From: Aldrovandia affinis
Lineage: Eukaryota; Chordata; Actinopteri; Notacanthiformes; Halosauridae
Direction: 5' to 3'
Assembly: GCA_029706075.1 (NCBI GenBank)
Contig: JAINUG010000073.1
Span: 609,501 to 673,500 of the forward strand
DNA length: 64,000 nucleotides
Numbering within the stretch: the stretch's first letter is position 1; each line of letters begins with the position of its first letter. Positions 42,547-64,000 of the stretch are shown here, in pieces. The position numbers were made by a program, and so were the translations under genes. The notes beneath the pieces were generated by a model. That model had not been told where the DNA came from. It saw only the letters and a program-made list of their open reading frames with translations, and searched no databases.

Positions 42547-44579
42547 ATATACCAAGGTAGTACCTTTTTTAAAAACTGCTTCTGGTCAATATGTTAAATA
42601 CATAATGTATAAGACCATATTAAGCGTCGCAAGGCTTCCCAAATGCATTAGCACTGAGTGACAGCAGCCTGGGTGTGGCCGAGAAGGCGAATGTGGGCGG
42701 ACGTGTTTTGGCGCTGTGTTTTAGGGTGTGTTCCGTAGATTAGCAGGGTTGTGGTTCTCCTATCACACAACGTCTGCGCACTGAAAGGTAACAAAGACAC
42801 ACGATGAGGCCTACAGAGCACTGCGATACCGCCGAGCGGATCTGCAGCGTCACCCTTCGCTGTGCCGCGGGCTCACCCCTCCGTGCAGTCTCGTGTCTTT
42901 TTTCTTCGGTGGGTTTAAATGATTTTACACGACATGCACTTTATATACAGTAAATGTTTGGGAATCAATGACGTGTTCAGAAGTAAGTCCGAAGACAATG
43001 CAAAATAGGTGCATTCCGTTGTCAATTGAATCCATTTTAAATGCACCAGGGCTGTTTCTCTGAATGATTGTCACTAAGTACTGTACCTTATTATAAATTA
43101 TGCACTGTTTTAATTCTGTAATTGCCTGGATGCTCAAATTCCTCTGGAAGCGTTAAACAAGGAGACCCGGGGAAAGGGTTTAGCCTGGACGTGTCAATCA
43201 CACACCAAGTAGGTGGTTGTTACAAGGCTATATTGGGCATTATAGAGTATAACCACCTCATAGTACTAACTGTGGTAGTGTTGGATTAACACAGGAAAGC
43301 CAACACAAGACACTGCAATTCTATCACAAATTCACAACAAAAAAACCCCAAAAAGAATAAACAAAGAGATGTCAAAATGTTCTCAGTGGAAACTTTGTTT
43401 ATTAAAATATTTAATATTTGCCATTTCTGAATTCAACAATTTGTAATTATTTTCAATTTTTCTTGATGTACAACTGCTTAAAACTTTCTGAAAGCCACAG
43501 ATACTTATAGAGATGGTGAACAAAACCACAGAGATCAGAAACGATTCACGAACGAGACCAGACATTCAAACTCAGCCAGGCCCCAAGTTACCTTTCAACT
43601 TCCTTAAAATTCCTGAAATCGAGAAACTGCTGCATTTGTTAAGACATTGGGTGAGGAGCACCATACACGGATTCGGAGTTTCTGCACTCCAGTAGCCTGA
43701 TTGCTTCTATTTAACACCCTGGGTCACCATAGTATCTCCTTGGCTGCTCACAATCTCGTTCACTTGTGCTGTGAACGGCAGCCATATGAAACTGCCTGCG
43801 GTGGATATGGGCACCTAACAACCTGGAAGAATTTCTCTGACTGGGCCGTGCAGTTTTTTGATTGTTATGCTCTTGAGGCACCTCAGGCCGTTCTCAACCT
43901 GTAAAAACATTTATTTAAATTACACTTGAAATAATTTATTGTCAGATGTCAAATTAACCCCAAGATAAATGTAACATGGGATTCACCAAATGTTGTATTT
44001 ATCAAGTCACTGCTCATTTCACGATCTATTTAATACTCATTATATCTCAATAAACACTTTCGAATTGAACCGCCAAAGGTGCCTTTCAAATGTCAACCAA
44101 ACAGTGTCAGCATAGTCATGGGTATAGTCATGTGTGATTGGCTGTTGTAAGGTAAACCGTGTGTGTAATTTATAGGATTCAACAAAGAATTATGGCACAA
44201 ATTGACAGGGAAGCTTCTCTGAAAAAGTAGACCAAAAAACAGAATGACAAGGTGAATTCTGAGAATGTAAAAGCTTATTTTCTTCCATCACGTTGCTTTC
44301 CCATTATTCCCCCACCAGCGTTCTCAATAATTTATCATTTAAACCCATTCTGGTATTAATTGGATCCTGTTGCAAATGAGCAGTTTGAATTTCACTTTGG
44401 ATGGACTTGAACCCACCAGTGCCAGCTTCTTGTTGATATAATGGTATAGTCAACATGGTGGACGGAACAAGGATACTACTGATCATTCTTGAACAATCAT
44501 ATGAATATTATGGTGTGGAGGACGTCGGTCTCGGCCACGTGGGAGTGGCATGGTTGTCTGTGTCTTTACATGTGGTAGA
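42547..44579. other. Intergenic sequence, nothing recognised
   Basis: No conserved peptide, RNA or repeat family was identified. Confidence 0.4.
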
Positions 44580-44672
44580 GGCCTTTGGAGCAGTGAGACT
44601 TTCCGGGGGCAGGTTTGGCACTCTCACAGGGTGTGAGAGTGAACTGTCGCCCGGAAGGTTGCTCCAAAGGCC
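44580..44672. other. 93-base hairpin-forming sequence
   Basis: Outer arms GGCCTTTGGAGCA and TGCTCCAAAGGCC are perfect 13-bp complements. CTTTCCGGG pairs with CCCGGAAGG (8 of 9), and CACTCTCAC pairs with GTGAGAGTG around a loop of a few bases. Either strand could fold into a stem of more than 30 pairs. Confidence 0.7.
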
Positions 44673-46034
44673 ATAATTGGTTTAATTATTAAATTATTAT
44701 TTAATTGGTGTCAATCAGTCAATTGATATGGAAGTCATTTGGCTGATTGGGTGTCTGTGTGTCCGAGTGGGGAGTTAGTCAGTCTTGTCTTGATGTGTGT
44801 GTGAGTGCGCGTGCACGTATATTGTGGATTGTGGATTGTGGATTGTGGATTGTGGATTGTTGGATGTTTGTGTTCTGTGTGCGTTTGTCGAAAGTGACTG
44901 AGTAGAGTGCTTCCTGTGTGAGTGGGGAAGAGGGAGAGGGGGTGCACTAAGAGTGTCCGCCTCTCTTCCTCGGTGTGATTGTGGAGGAGCGAGAGGGTGC
45001 CCTGGACGGAGGGTCCGCCTCTCGCCCTCGGTTTTAGTAAAAGAGGGCTCGCACTCGGCAGTGGAGAGTGTTTCTGGGCAACAGCCCGAGAACTCTCACT
45101 GGAAGAGTGGAGGGTGTCTCGGGGCTGGTTGCCAGAAAACTCTCACTGTGGGGAGTGGCGAGTGTCTCTGTATGAATGGGTAAGAGAACTCGAACTGAAA
45201 AGTTTGAGTGTCTCAGTATGAATGGATGGGAAGCACTTGAAAGGTCACTGGATATGTGTGTGCCTGGGGAGGTTCCAAGGGAACTCCGGAGGAAGAGGCG
45301 CGGTGTCCTGTAAGTTTGGTTATTTTAACTTGTTATTTTAGCTCGTTGTTTTTACCCGAAAGCTTCGCAGTGAGTAGGGTGTCACAAGATTTTGTGTCTG
45401 TGTTTGTGTTGGTCTTTGTTATATGTTAACCTGCTACTCCCACTGTCTCTTCCCCATGTCTGGGGGAGAGACAAGAAAACAAAACAAAAAAACAAAAAAA
45501 CAAAAAAGAATCCGGTCCGTAGACCGACAAACTCCACTCCGTGTCTCCTGGCTGCTCCGTTCCCGTCCAGGGTTTGTCACGTGGCGTGTGACATATGGTT
45601 AGATCATTATTAATTTATTAATCTATTATTAATTATTGTACATGTTATTGAAACATTGTACATACAATTTTCTCTCTGGACTATATGTTATTTTCCCTTG
45701 AGAAGTGAATATTTATGCAGTGGAAGTTAGTATATATTACACCACCTGGCAATAAACATGTATCTATATTTTAGACTAAGCAAGATAGGACATCCATCCA
45801 TTTTGTCATCCCTTCATGTTCCTCATAATCATATATGTCCTTAGAGACACCTCATTGGATGAGACCCAGCAGTGTCAGAGTCAGGATGTTGACTTTCATC
45901 TGTCACCAGATCACCCTACTGGCTCAAACTGGAGCCTCATCACAATCACCCACATTCTCTCACTGAACAATTATAATGCCACCACTTTGATTAGTCATTA
46001 CACAATATCAACTGCATTTCTTTTACCGCAGAAT
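44673..46034. other. Unidentified GC-rich sequence with degenerate internal repeats
   Basis: Includes five TTGTGGA units (about 44822-44860). It has repeated GTCCGCCTCT..CCTCGGT segments (about 44955 and 45020), repeated GAGAACTCTCACTG-like segments (about 45085 and 45130), and an A/AC-rich block (45475-45505). It could be the leader of an unrecognised repeat. Confidence 0.35.
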
Positions 46035-46360
46035 CACTTGCGATCTTCCGCAAGAGACTCAAAACCCACCTCTTCAGACTCCACTACCACTGAACTCTGT
46101 CCATCTAGCTAAATTGTCTTCACCACTGTTTACTTGTTCAACACTAAAAAAATAAATTTATAATTTACACTAACCTTTTCCTTCCCAGTGTTACAGGTAT
46201 GGTACGCAGCTGCCAACAACGATGTCTATCGCTGTATTCCTGCACTGATCTCGTGCGCTAGCTATGATTGTTCCTACCATGTATTAATGCACATCTTGTA
46301 AGTCGCTCTGGATAAGAGCGTCTGCTAAATGCTTAAAATGTAAAATGTAAATGTAATGTT
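46035..46360 (+). mobile_element. L2-clade LINE 3' end, same family as 25245-26324
   Basis: Encodes the last residues of RT (IFRKRLKTHLFRLHYH), then the family 3' UTR and the tail AAGTCGCTCTGGATAAGAGC + GTCTGCTAAATG. Confidence 0.9.
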
Positions 46361-46559
46361 TTACGCCATGGGTGCTGTAATCACCTCTGTCATGCGAGGG
46401 GAGATAACTGGAGCAGCAACGAAGGACTAACAAGAGGAAGAGGAATTGGCCGAATAGCAGGAAGTGAGACAGAACAGAACGCTGAGAAACAGCTTGAGGA
46501 GTGTGCTGAGCAGCAGAGGAGAGTCTGACACTGACAATGCTCGTTCATCTACTAAAAAC

Positions 46560-46830
46560 TAAAATACAAAACTTAGGAATCCTACATTAGTACCCAATCC
46601 TTTTAGGTACCTAGTTAAAGACAAATTCTGCACGGATATTCGGCCATTTTTCTTTACACAGACAGTTGCCAATGCCTGGAACAGCTTGCCAGGTCGTGTA
46701 GTAGAGGCAGAAACACTCGGGCTATTCAAGTACAGGCTAGATGCAGTACTAGATACTCTTTAGATTAGGACACGATGAGCCTAGATGGGCTGAACAACCC
46801 GTACTCATCATCATGTTTTCTTATGTTCTC
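46560..46830 (+). mobile_element. Non-LTR LINE 3' end fragment
   Basis: Encodes NPFRYLVKDKFCTDIRPFF, then NAWNSLPGRVVEAETLGLF and KYRLDAVLDTL to a stop. The 3' UTR GAGCCTAGATGGGCTGAACA ends in CTTATGTTCT. It is the same family as 35861-36012. Confidence 0.82.
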
Positions 46831-46947
46831 TTTCTTAACAGACCAGTGCGATTGCCCAGTTAGTAAGCAGACCTCTGAAATGTGTCAGGCTATGCTAATT
46901 GAGCAGCTTGCGGTGAATGTACTTCCCTTCTCGGGATCAGTGTGGCA

Positions 46948-47330
46948 GGTAGTTTGGTATAATGGTTAGGGAGCTGGGCTTGTAACTCAGAGGTTGCAGG
47001 TTCAATCCCCAGGTGGGGCACTGCTATTGTACCCTTGAGCACGGTACTTAACCTGAATTGCTTAAATTAATATCCAGCTGTATGAATGGATTGTATGTAA
47101 AGAAATGTAAACTGTAAGTCGCTCTGGATAAGAGCGTCTGCTAAATGCCTGTGATGTGATGTAAAATGTAATGTAATGTAATGTAATGTAATGTAGTGTA
47201 ATGTAGTGTAATGTAATGTAATGCCTGTGATGTACTGTACTGTAATGTAATGCCTGTAATGTAATGTAATGTAATGCCTGTGATGTAATGTAGTGTGATG
47301 TAATGTAATGCCTGTGATGTAATGTAGTGG
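46948..47330 (+). mobile_element. SINE family A copy with expanded tail
   Basis: A full copy (46948-47160) is followed by about 170 bases of (ATGTA)n with repeated ATGCCTGTGATGTA modules, i.e. the tail including part of the stem-loop border has been reiterated. Confidence 0.9.
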
Positions 47331-47641
47331 ATCTCCTCGCTGTGTTCTCAGGTGGAAGAGTCGCCCCCAGCAGCTGCAGCAACACTCCTCAGCTCCCCAC
47401 TGAGTCAGAGGGTCGATACAGAGACAGGGGGTCAACAGCCCAGCGACCGGGAGAGCAGACCCACTCACTCACACAGCAAACGCACACCTTCACTGAAGAC
47501 ACACGACACCACTCCACACGCGACAACACTCCCAACTCGCATAACACATCCGTTACTGGATTCATCAAGGAACAACGCATGCGTATTATCAGTCGGAGAA
47601 TTATATGCAGAAATATTGTTTCAATTAAATATATACACAAA

Positions 47642-48030
47642 TAGCCTGGCGGATGGTGCAGCGGTCTAACACGTCACATTTTGGCTGGTTCGATATGGTG
47701 TGCGCTGCCTGTCAGGGACGCGGTTCGAAACCCGTCTCTGCCAGACCGGCTCTGGTCATCAGCCCCGATCAGGGGCGGTATTTGGATGTCCGCCCCAGGG
47801 GGAGGGGGGAGCGTGAGCCGGCTCGGGTCCACCATGAAGCACGTAAGGGAGTCTCCAGAACGTGGGTGGGCGAATTCCGTCTCGAAGGAATCGGAGTTCG
47901 ATGCCCTCGGAGAATTAGCTTGCCTCGTAGAGACGAGTGGTGGACCTGTGTGGGGAGGGTAAATCGAAATAAATAGAGGGTATAACTGGCCACTAAATTG
48001 GAGAAAAATAGGAAAAAATCTGAAACATAA
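47642..48030 (+). mobile_element. SINE family C copy, near full length
   Basis: Head GCCTGGCGGATGGTGCAGCG, B-box-like GCGGTTCGAAACCCG, and body GGGGCGGTATTTGGATGTCC. It also has AAGCACGTAAGGGAGTCTCC, and the end GGCCACTAAATTGGAGAAAA. Confidence 0.9.
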
Positions 48031-49100
48031 ATACAACAAAAAAAGTAATAAATTAATTATATATATATATATACATACCCAAATAAAATATGAATATGTA
48101 CTGTATGAGACATACAAACAAGCAAAAAAGTTTGCTAATTTATTAGTAAAGTACATTTAATGGTCAATTGATTTCAATGTATTTGATTAATTTGAAAATT
48201 ACTTGAATTAAAAAATATTTTTTTATATGTATACATGTTCCTATGAATGAATATCAACAATACAGGTTGGCAGAAAGACCTGGTTTACTGATATGAAAAA
48301 AATGTCTTCCGACTGGTTACATAACTCACAAAGTTTAGTTATGGTCAATTTCATAAGGATCCGATGGAAATCTAAACAAATGTGACAATCATAAACAATG
48401 AAAACTCTCTAAGAGGGAACAAGTTCACTGAGAAAGTGCCAGAACATCTGTGCCAGAGCGCCACCTGCTGGGGTAAAACCCTTAGTGGAAATGTACAAAA
48501 GGTGTTGAGAACATTTTCAATCGCAGATCAGGGAACACTGTATTTATTCCATATTTGTCTATATATACACTCTGACTCATAATGAATGCAAATGGTTTTT
48601 TTCACAAACACAAGTTTAGCAATCACCAAAATTAAGTTGGCAAGTTAAGTTAAGCAAGTTTGCATTGAAAAAGAGAGTAACACTGGCATTTATTTTTAAG
48701 TCAAAGTTAAGAACAAAATGTTGACTAAATACAGGCCATAGTTTAACTATATCTGACTCAACATTTCTGACATTGTGGGGGGTGGAGTGTTGGGCAGTGT
48801 GCAGAGTGGAACATGCAGGGTGAAGACACAGTTCTGTCCCCCCCACCCCTGCCCGGCTGCAGACAGTAGGTCTGGCTGTACCCCCCCCTCTCCCTCACAC
48901 AGGTCCCAGTACAGTCCGAGAATGATGGAGAGGGAAGTTAGCGCATGCAGACATGGGGTCTTCTCCTGCCGAACTTACCTTTTCACCTTGTGAGAACGGG
49001 GCCAACAAGCGTGTGACAGGGTCGTGAGCGATGACAGAGTGAACAGAATGTGACGGGGCAGAGTCTGGGCACAGAGGGGGGGAGGCGGGGGTCTGTGACA
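48031..49100. other. Intergenic; candidate CTCF site
   Basis: An AT-repeat at 48058-48073. No gene was recognised. Confidence 0.45.
48458..48471 (-). promoter_or_regulatory. Candidate CTCF site, minus orientation
   Basis: The minus strand reads CCAGCAGGTGGCGC, a full match to CCASYAGRKGGCRS. Confidence 0.45.
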
Positions 49101-49105
49101 GCACT

Positions 49106-49116
49106 GGGGAGAGAGA

Positions 49117-49200
<84 letters not shown>
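49106..49200. repeat. (GA)n microsatellite
   Basis: GAGAGA with one ACAGA interruption. Confidence 0.95.
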
Positions 49201-49201
<1 letters not shown>

Positions 49202-49402
49202 TCTGTGTCAGCGCTGGAGGGAGGGGGCCCTGGTTCTGTGACAGCGCTGGAGGAGGGGGGGGCCCTGGTTCTGTGACAGCGCTGGAGGGGGGGGGGCCCT
49301 GGTTCTGTGACAGCGAGGGGGGGGCCCTGGTTCTGTGACAGCGCTGGAGGGGGCCTGGTTCTGTGACAGCGCTGGAGGGGGGGCCCTGGTTCTGTGACAG
49401 GA
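49200..49402. repeat. About 30-bp minisatellite, 6-7 units
   Basis: The unit is CCTGGTTCTGTGACAGCGCT + GGAGGGGGGG, with G-run length varying between units. One unit lacks the GCTGGAG part. Confidence 0.93.
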
Positions 49403-49725
49403 TCAGGCTCGTGGACCCGGAGCCGTCTCTGACAGCCCCCGTCTCCCGCCTCCGGCCCCGGCCCGCTGGATTAATGACCCTGTTCCCCCGCTGCCGCCCA
49501 GACTCGACAGCTGGGCCAGATAAACACTGCCATTTCAGCTCCGCTCGCCACTCCAGGAATAACAGAGATCGCAAAACGCCAAACGGAAGAGAGAGATGCA
49601 TCATCCCCTGTATTTGCCCTGGGCCAGAAAATATGAACCCATAAAACCTGCAGACCAAGGAGAGAAAGAGGGAAAAAATAATAAAGTATTCAGGCAGAGC
49701 TAAAGGATGGCAGAATGTGGGAGGA

Positions 49726-49916
49726 GAGGAGGGGAGAGGACAGGGAGGAGAAAAGAGAAGAGAGAGGAGAGGAGGAAAGAAGAAGAGAGAGGAGGAGAGA
49801 GAGGAGAGGAGAGGAGGGGAGGGGAGGGGAGGGGACAGGAGAGGAGGAAAAGAGAGGGGAAGAGAGGAGAGGAGAGAGGAGGAGAGAGGAGATTAGAGAG
49901 GAGAGGAGAAGAGAGT
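49726..49916. repeat. (GGA)n/(GAGAGGAG)n purine tract
   Basis: About 190 bases of G and A only, with GAGGAGAGAG subrepeats. Confidence 0.95.
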
Positions 49917-52900
49917 GCTCATGTCTCATCATTCTCACCTCTTCTCCAGACTCCCCTCACTGTGTCCTCCGCAGGCTGCCGTTCCCCTGGGTGGACCTGG
50001 CTCCCTTCCGGCTCGTCCATCAGCAGCTCTGCACCAGGACCGACCTGAAACCTGACACACGGGAGCCGGGAGCCCCCCCCCCTCCCCCCTCCACACCAGC
50101 GCACCCAAAACAAGGCCACCCAGCGGCTCAGAGGCAGGTCCTGTTACACAAACGCGCTCTCTAATGAGAGGCCGGGCTCCTCGCGCTGAGGTGAGGTGGT
50201 CATTAGGGCCTGTCTGTGGCAAGCTGTGCCTGAGTGACATCCTCCCACCGCATCTCAGCTCCCCCGTCCCCCCACCCCCACCCTCACCCCCACCCCACCC
50301 CCACGCCACTGGGGGCTTGTAAAGCCTGACTACAGCGACCTTAAACACGCGTTTGTTTGTTTACACGCCCTGCGCGTCACCAGAGGATGGCCTCACAACC
50401 TCCGCCGTGACTTCCGGCTCTTCTCAGAGGCCAGGGACGGTAAACATGTTCTCCCTTTTCACCTAATAAATCACTCATTCACTAATGAAGCCACATCATT
50501 AACATAAAATCAGATGTTTTGCCTTTAAATTAATTCATCTAAATGTTTTAGGAAACTTCACCGTGTGAAGGAGCTGGCCTGCTTTCCTGAAAACCAAAAA
50601 CAAAAACTCCTAAGTGAGCATAAGAGCTCATATGTCATAAGTCCAATCCCTGGTGTCTATAAACAGTAAACATTTAACTAATACTATATGTCACCCATTA
50701 GAACTTTCCTCTTTTTTTTTATCATAAAAAATTTAAATAAGAAAACAAACTATGCAGAGAATATTACCATGAGTCATCAAGTTTAAGTCGAAAAACCAAA
50801 GCGGAGTCCTCACTACTTAAGTGTATTTTGACAAGGCTTAAATTAGATATACTCCACAGAGTGGGGTTTTCTCAAGCTCATTATGTGGTCGCTAATGTGT
50901 AATTACGAGCACCGGGGTCAGCAGAAGTGCACTGAGCTGCTGCTCATGACAACACAAGAACGCTCGCTCACTTACTTAGCAACAAAGTCAGCAGGAGAAA
51001 ATACCCTTGCCACCTCTGAGAATGAAAATACAAACTGTGTCACGTTCATTAAATAAAACGGATCTGCTAAAATTATCCCAGAGTGCCTGTGCTGCTCTTT
51101 TTGACTTTATTAGTATACAGTAATTCAATATGAATTTCATTCAAACAAAAAAGTGCTGGTGTAGTGGATGAGGAGTCTTATGTTTGAGCGACATAAGATT
51201 AGAAAGGTTTTGGCCACCTCTTAAGCAAATAAAACTGTACATGACAACTGCTGGGAATTAATAGATTTTCCAGTTCAGTAGGCAGTAAGGTTTTGACCTC
51301 TCATTCCCACAACATAAAAATGTCCTTTATCTCTACTTTACCTGTATTAATAGTCAGTGTGTGGTATATATATATATATTTTTTTTTTTTAATGAATGGA
51401 AGTTATACAAGTACCATATTCCCTACTACTTGCTGACAAGAAAAGAAAAGACAGTAAAAGCCGTTCAGTTGTTTTGTTTTTTTAATTATTATAATAGTTT
51501 TTAAACAGCAACAAGATTGTCGACAAAGTAACCAATGACACTGTCCTTCGTGCAAACCATAAATCGCGCTCTGTACATCTGTTATAAATATGGCATCTTT
51601 TGTGTTTCACAAACTCTGTGCATCGTACAGCATCGACACCGCGGCTTCTTAAAATGAAGCCGGACGCAATTTCAAGAATTTACGGAGACGTCTCCACCCG
51701 ATATCCGCGTTCGTCCGCGAACCGCAACGGACCCCGGACGTGACGTCACACTCGACCTGACCCCGAACCGCCCCAGCAGACGCCAGCGGGAGAAAAACCT
51801 CTCCACAGTGATAAGACAACAACGAAAACTTATTGCACTGTTACCGTTTAGAGCGATGCTACCTGTGCAGCTGACGGGGGGGGGGGGATAAGACACCAGG
51901 AAAAAGTCTAAATAAAATAAAAACGTGGCGTTAAAAAAAAAGCAGACTTCCACCGACGAGGGAGCTCCGACCGATATCTTGCGCGCGGCAGCCACTGTTG
52001 TAGTATCGCAGGCCTGCTCTTTTACGATGCTAAAAATGATACGAGAAAGAAAATCTGGTTCTGTGAGACAGAGAAGGCAGAGAGGAGGTTCGAGCAGTTC
52101 GTCCCAGTAAACAGATGGGGCTCTCCTCACTCCAAACAACACACACACACACACACACACACTACCTAAAACAGGCACTAACGTTACACTTCCATGACAT
52201 CGTCTCAGGTTGGCATGAGTTCTCCAAAAGTGGGACGCTTGCATTTCAGTATGTCTGCTCCTCGCCCCACAGCGTGATAATGTTCTAAACACACGCTGTT
52301 TGAGGGATCACTCATCGTTCTTAAACGTTCTGATATATTAATTTTCATTTCGGATACGCTAAACGAGCACATCTCAGTCATGCACGATTGACACAAGGCC
52401 TATTTTACATTAAATTAAGATTATCACTCCTGCGTGTGTACGCTCCCGTATCAAGGACCCTCCAGGATGCCCTCTGCATGTGTATTGCTTCCACAGCTGC
52501 TCACACAAAATTGCCCACTGACAGCAAAGGAATAGTGGTTTGGCAGGAGTGTTGGGGTGTTCATGTATGTGAACGGGCATGATGCACGTGTCCACTGAGA
52601 AGTCGCCACCTGGTGGCGGTATCGGGGAACGGCACGATCCATCAAATTGCCTTTACGGTCAAAACTGCTTCAGAAGCGCCAACCTCAGCCACCCCGCTCT
52701 GAACTGCAGCAACTCTCAGTGCCTGGTTCACGTGTTTAAAAAGGCGAAATTGATTGCGACAAAAATAAATTAACACAGAAACAAAAAAAACAAAAAACAA
52801 TAAAAATCTCATTGCTTACTTTGAGTAAAGGCTGCGACCACAGCACGGAAGTAGTCTAATCTCAAACCCTCCCCAGTGAAAGCATCAAGTGTTCATTCAA

Positions 52901-53114
52901 CGAAGAGGCACCCCGCCCTCCTGCCCCCTCAGCTGCCGGCATTTCGCACAAGGAGACACCCCCCCCACCCCAACCCCCAACCCTCGATCGAGTGGCTCAA
53001 GTCCAAAGTCTTGTTGCGGTCAGAGAGAATCCGGCGGGCTTCAGCCTTTGATTGAAGGCCTTGATGTGGGTGTGGGGGGGTGGCTCTGGGGGCCCACAGA
53101 GAAGAGGGGGCAGA
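49917..53114. other. Intergenic and probable entpd4 3' UTR
   Basis: No protein-coding exon was recognised. The part next to 53114 must include the entpd4 3' UTR, but its end was not located. A short (CA)n lies at 52139-52163, and a CTCF-like site at 52604. Confidence 0.45.
52604..52616 (-). promoter_or_regulatory. Candidate CTCF site, minus orientation
   Basis: The minus strand reads CCACCAGGTGGCG, a full match to CCASYAGRKGGCR. Confidence 0.42.
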
Positions 53115-63165
<10,051 letters not shown>

Positions 63166-64000
63166 GGCTTGGTGTTACTTAAGATCAGCTGCTGGAGGTC
63201 CAATGGGAGATGCAGGCGTGAAGGTGTCTGCATCCAAGCACCCTTATCGTTTTCGTCTGTTCAATGCACGTCTTAGGGATATCATGTTGAACCACCTGAG
63301 AGCACAGATGCTTAAATGAGATCGTATGTCAACGCTGTCAAATAAATATGCCGATATTTATTACTGATTATGCAATGGTGCAGGTATTTCTTCTTTAACA
63401 AAAAGGACGAGCCCGTTCATCTCTAACCTGTCTACTTATATCGTTTTCTGTTGTTTTTGTACGACTGAAACCCCATTGAGCTGAATCAAACACTTTACCA
63501 CCGCAAAGGAAGTTTTGTTACGCAAATAATCAGCTTCAAACCTGAGACGAGGCTTCGGTTTTAGTTTGATTCTAGAGGAACTGAGCCTTGGCGTTGGGCA
63601 TACGCATCTGATGTTAAATGATTTATACTTGAATAACACACAGCGGTGTACGATGGCGACGAGTAACGTTAGATTCGCTCATTAAACTTACAGTTTCTGG
63701 CAATAGCTGCGACACACGCAGGCGTTGTACAACGACTGTCATCTTATTTACACAACCGAACTGACTTAACATCCAGTATGTGCATCCAAGCTGTTTAAAT
63801 GCTGTCAGTCTGACACAAAATACGAGCCAAATCCCTGTACAGTAACAGTTAACTAGTAAGTACCCGTTGTTAGAAATAAGATGCTCGATGCCCATAAATA
63901 GCACTGTAGACTAACAGCAGTTTCTTTGTGAACAGTGGAATATTCGGATGGAATATTGCCAAATAGCAGACAAGTTAAGTCGTCATTGCTAGAAGCAAAC
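63166..64000. other. entpd4 5' UTR and upstream region
   Basis: No further exon or strong promoter motif was recognised. The sequence is of average GC without an obvious CpG island, so the transcription start may lie beyond or in a non-island promoter here. Confidence 0.4.

Overview
The window is vertebrate nuclear DNA, almost certainly from a teleost fish. Two conserved multi-exon genes with canonical GT-AG introns sit in a dense background of tRNA-headed SINEs, L2-type LINE fragments, hAT-type MITEs and long microsatellites. Two SINE families carry the LINE-derived 3' tail (a stem-loop around GGATAAGAGCGTCTGCTAAATG followed by TGTAA-like repeats) that is best known from eel UnaL2. This fits an early-branching teleost, but I cannot name the species.

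Both genes are on the minus strand, head to tail. slc25a37 (mitoferrin-1, the mitochondrial inner-membrane iron importer) has four coding exons at 39871-39674, 25025-24797, 23222-23166 and 22244-21713. They give a 338-residue protein, the human length, if one missing base in a G run is allowed for. entpd4 (Golgi/lysosomal nucleoside diphosphatase) has twelve coding exons from 63165 to 53115, including an 8-nt coding first exon. They give about 625 residues, again allowing for one extra base. The same two genes are neighbours at human 8p21, which supports orthology to SLC25A37/ENTPD4 rather than the paralogous SLC25A28/ENTPD7 pair.

Layout: 1-21.4 kb is intergenic, with MITEs, two decayed LINEs, a composite hAT element and a Tc1 remnant. 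21.5-39.9 kb is slc25a37, whose 14.6-kb intron 1 is mostly repeats and whose introns 1 and 2 hold two unusual minisatellites. 39.9-40.2 kb is its CpG- and CCAAT-containing promoter. 40.2-53.1 kb is intergenic. 53.1-63.2 kb is entpd4, and 63.2-64 kb is its upstream region.

The most interesting points are: a minisatellite made of copies of the intron-1 3' splice site of slc25a37; an array of about 35 copies of the pol III A-box end of a SINE in intron 2; four perfect CTCF-core matches, three of which form a convergent arrangement around slc25a37; transposable elements lying within 7-25 bp of splice sites in both genes; an entpd4 intron that is almost entirely a purine block plus a pyrimidine block; and single-base indels in short homopolymers that break three otherwise good reading frames and probably reflect assembly error. 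I found no bacterial-type or clearly novel coding system.
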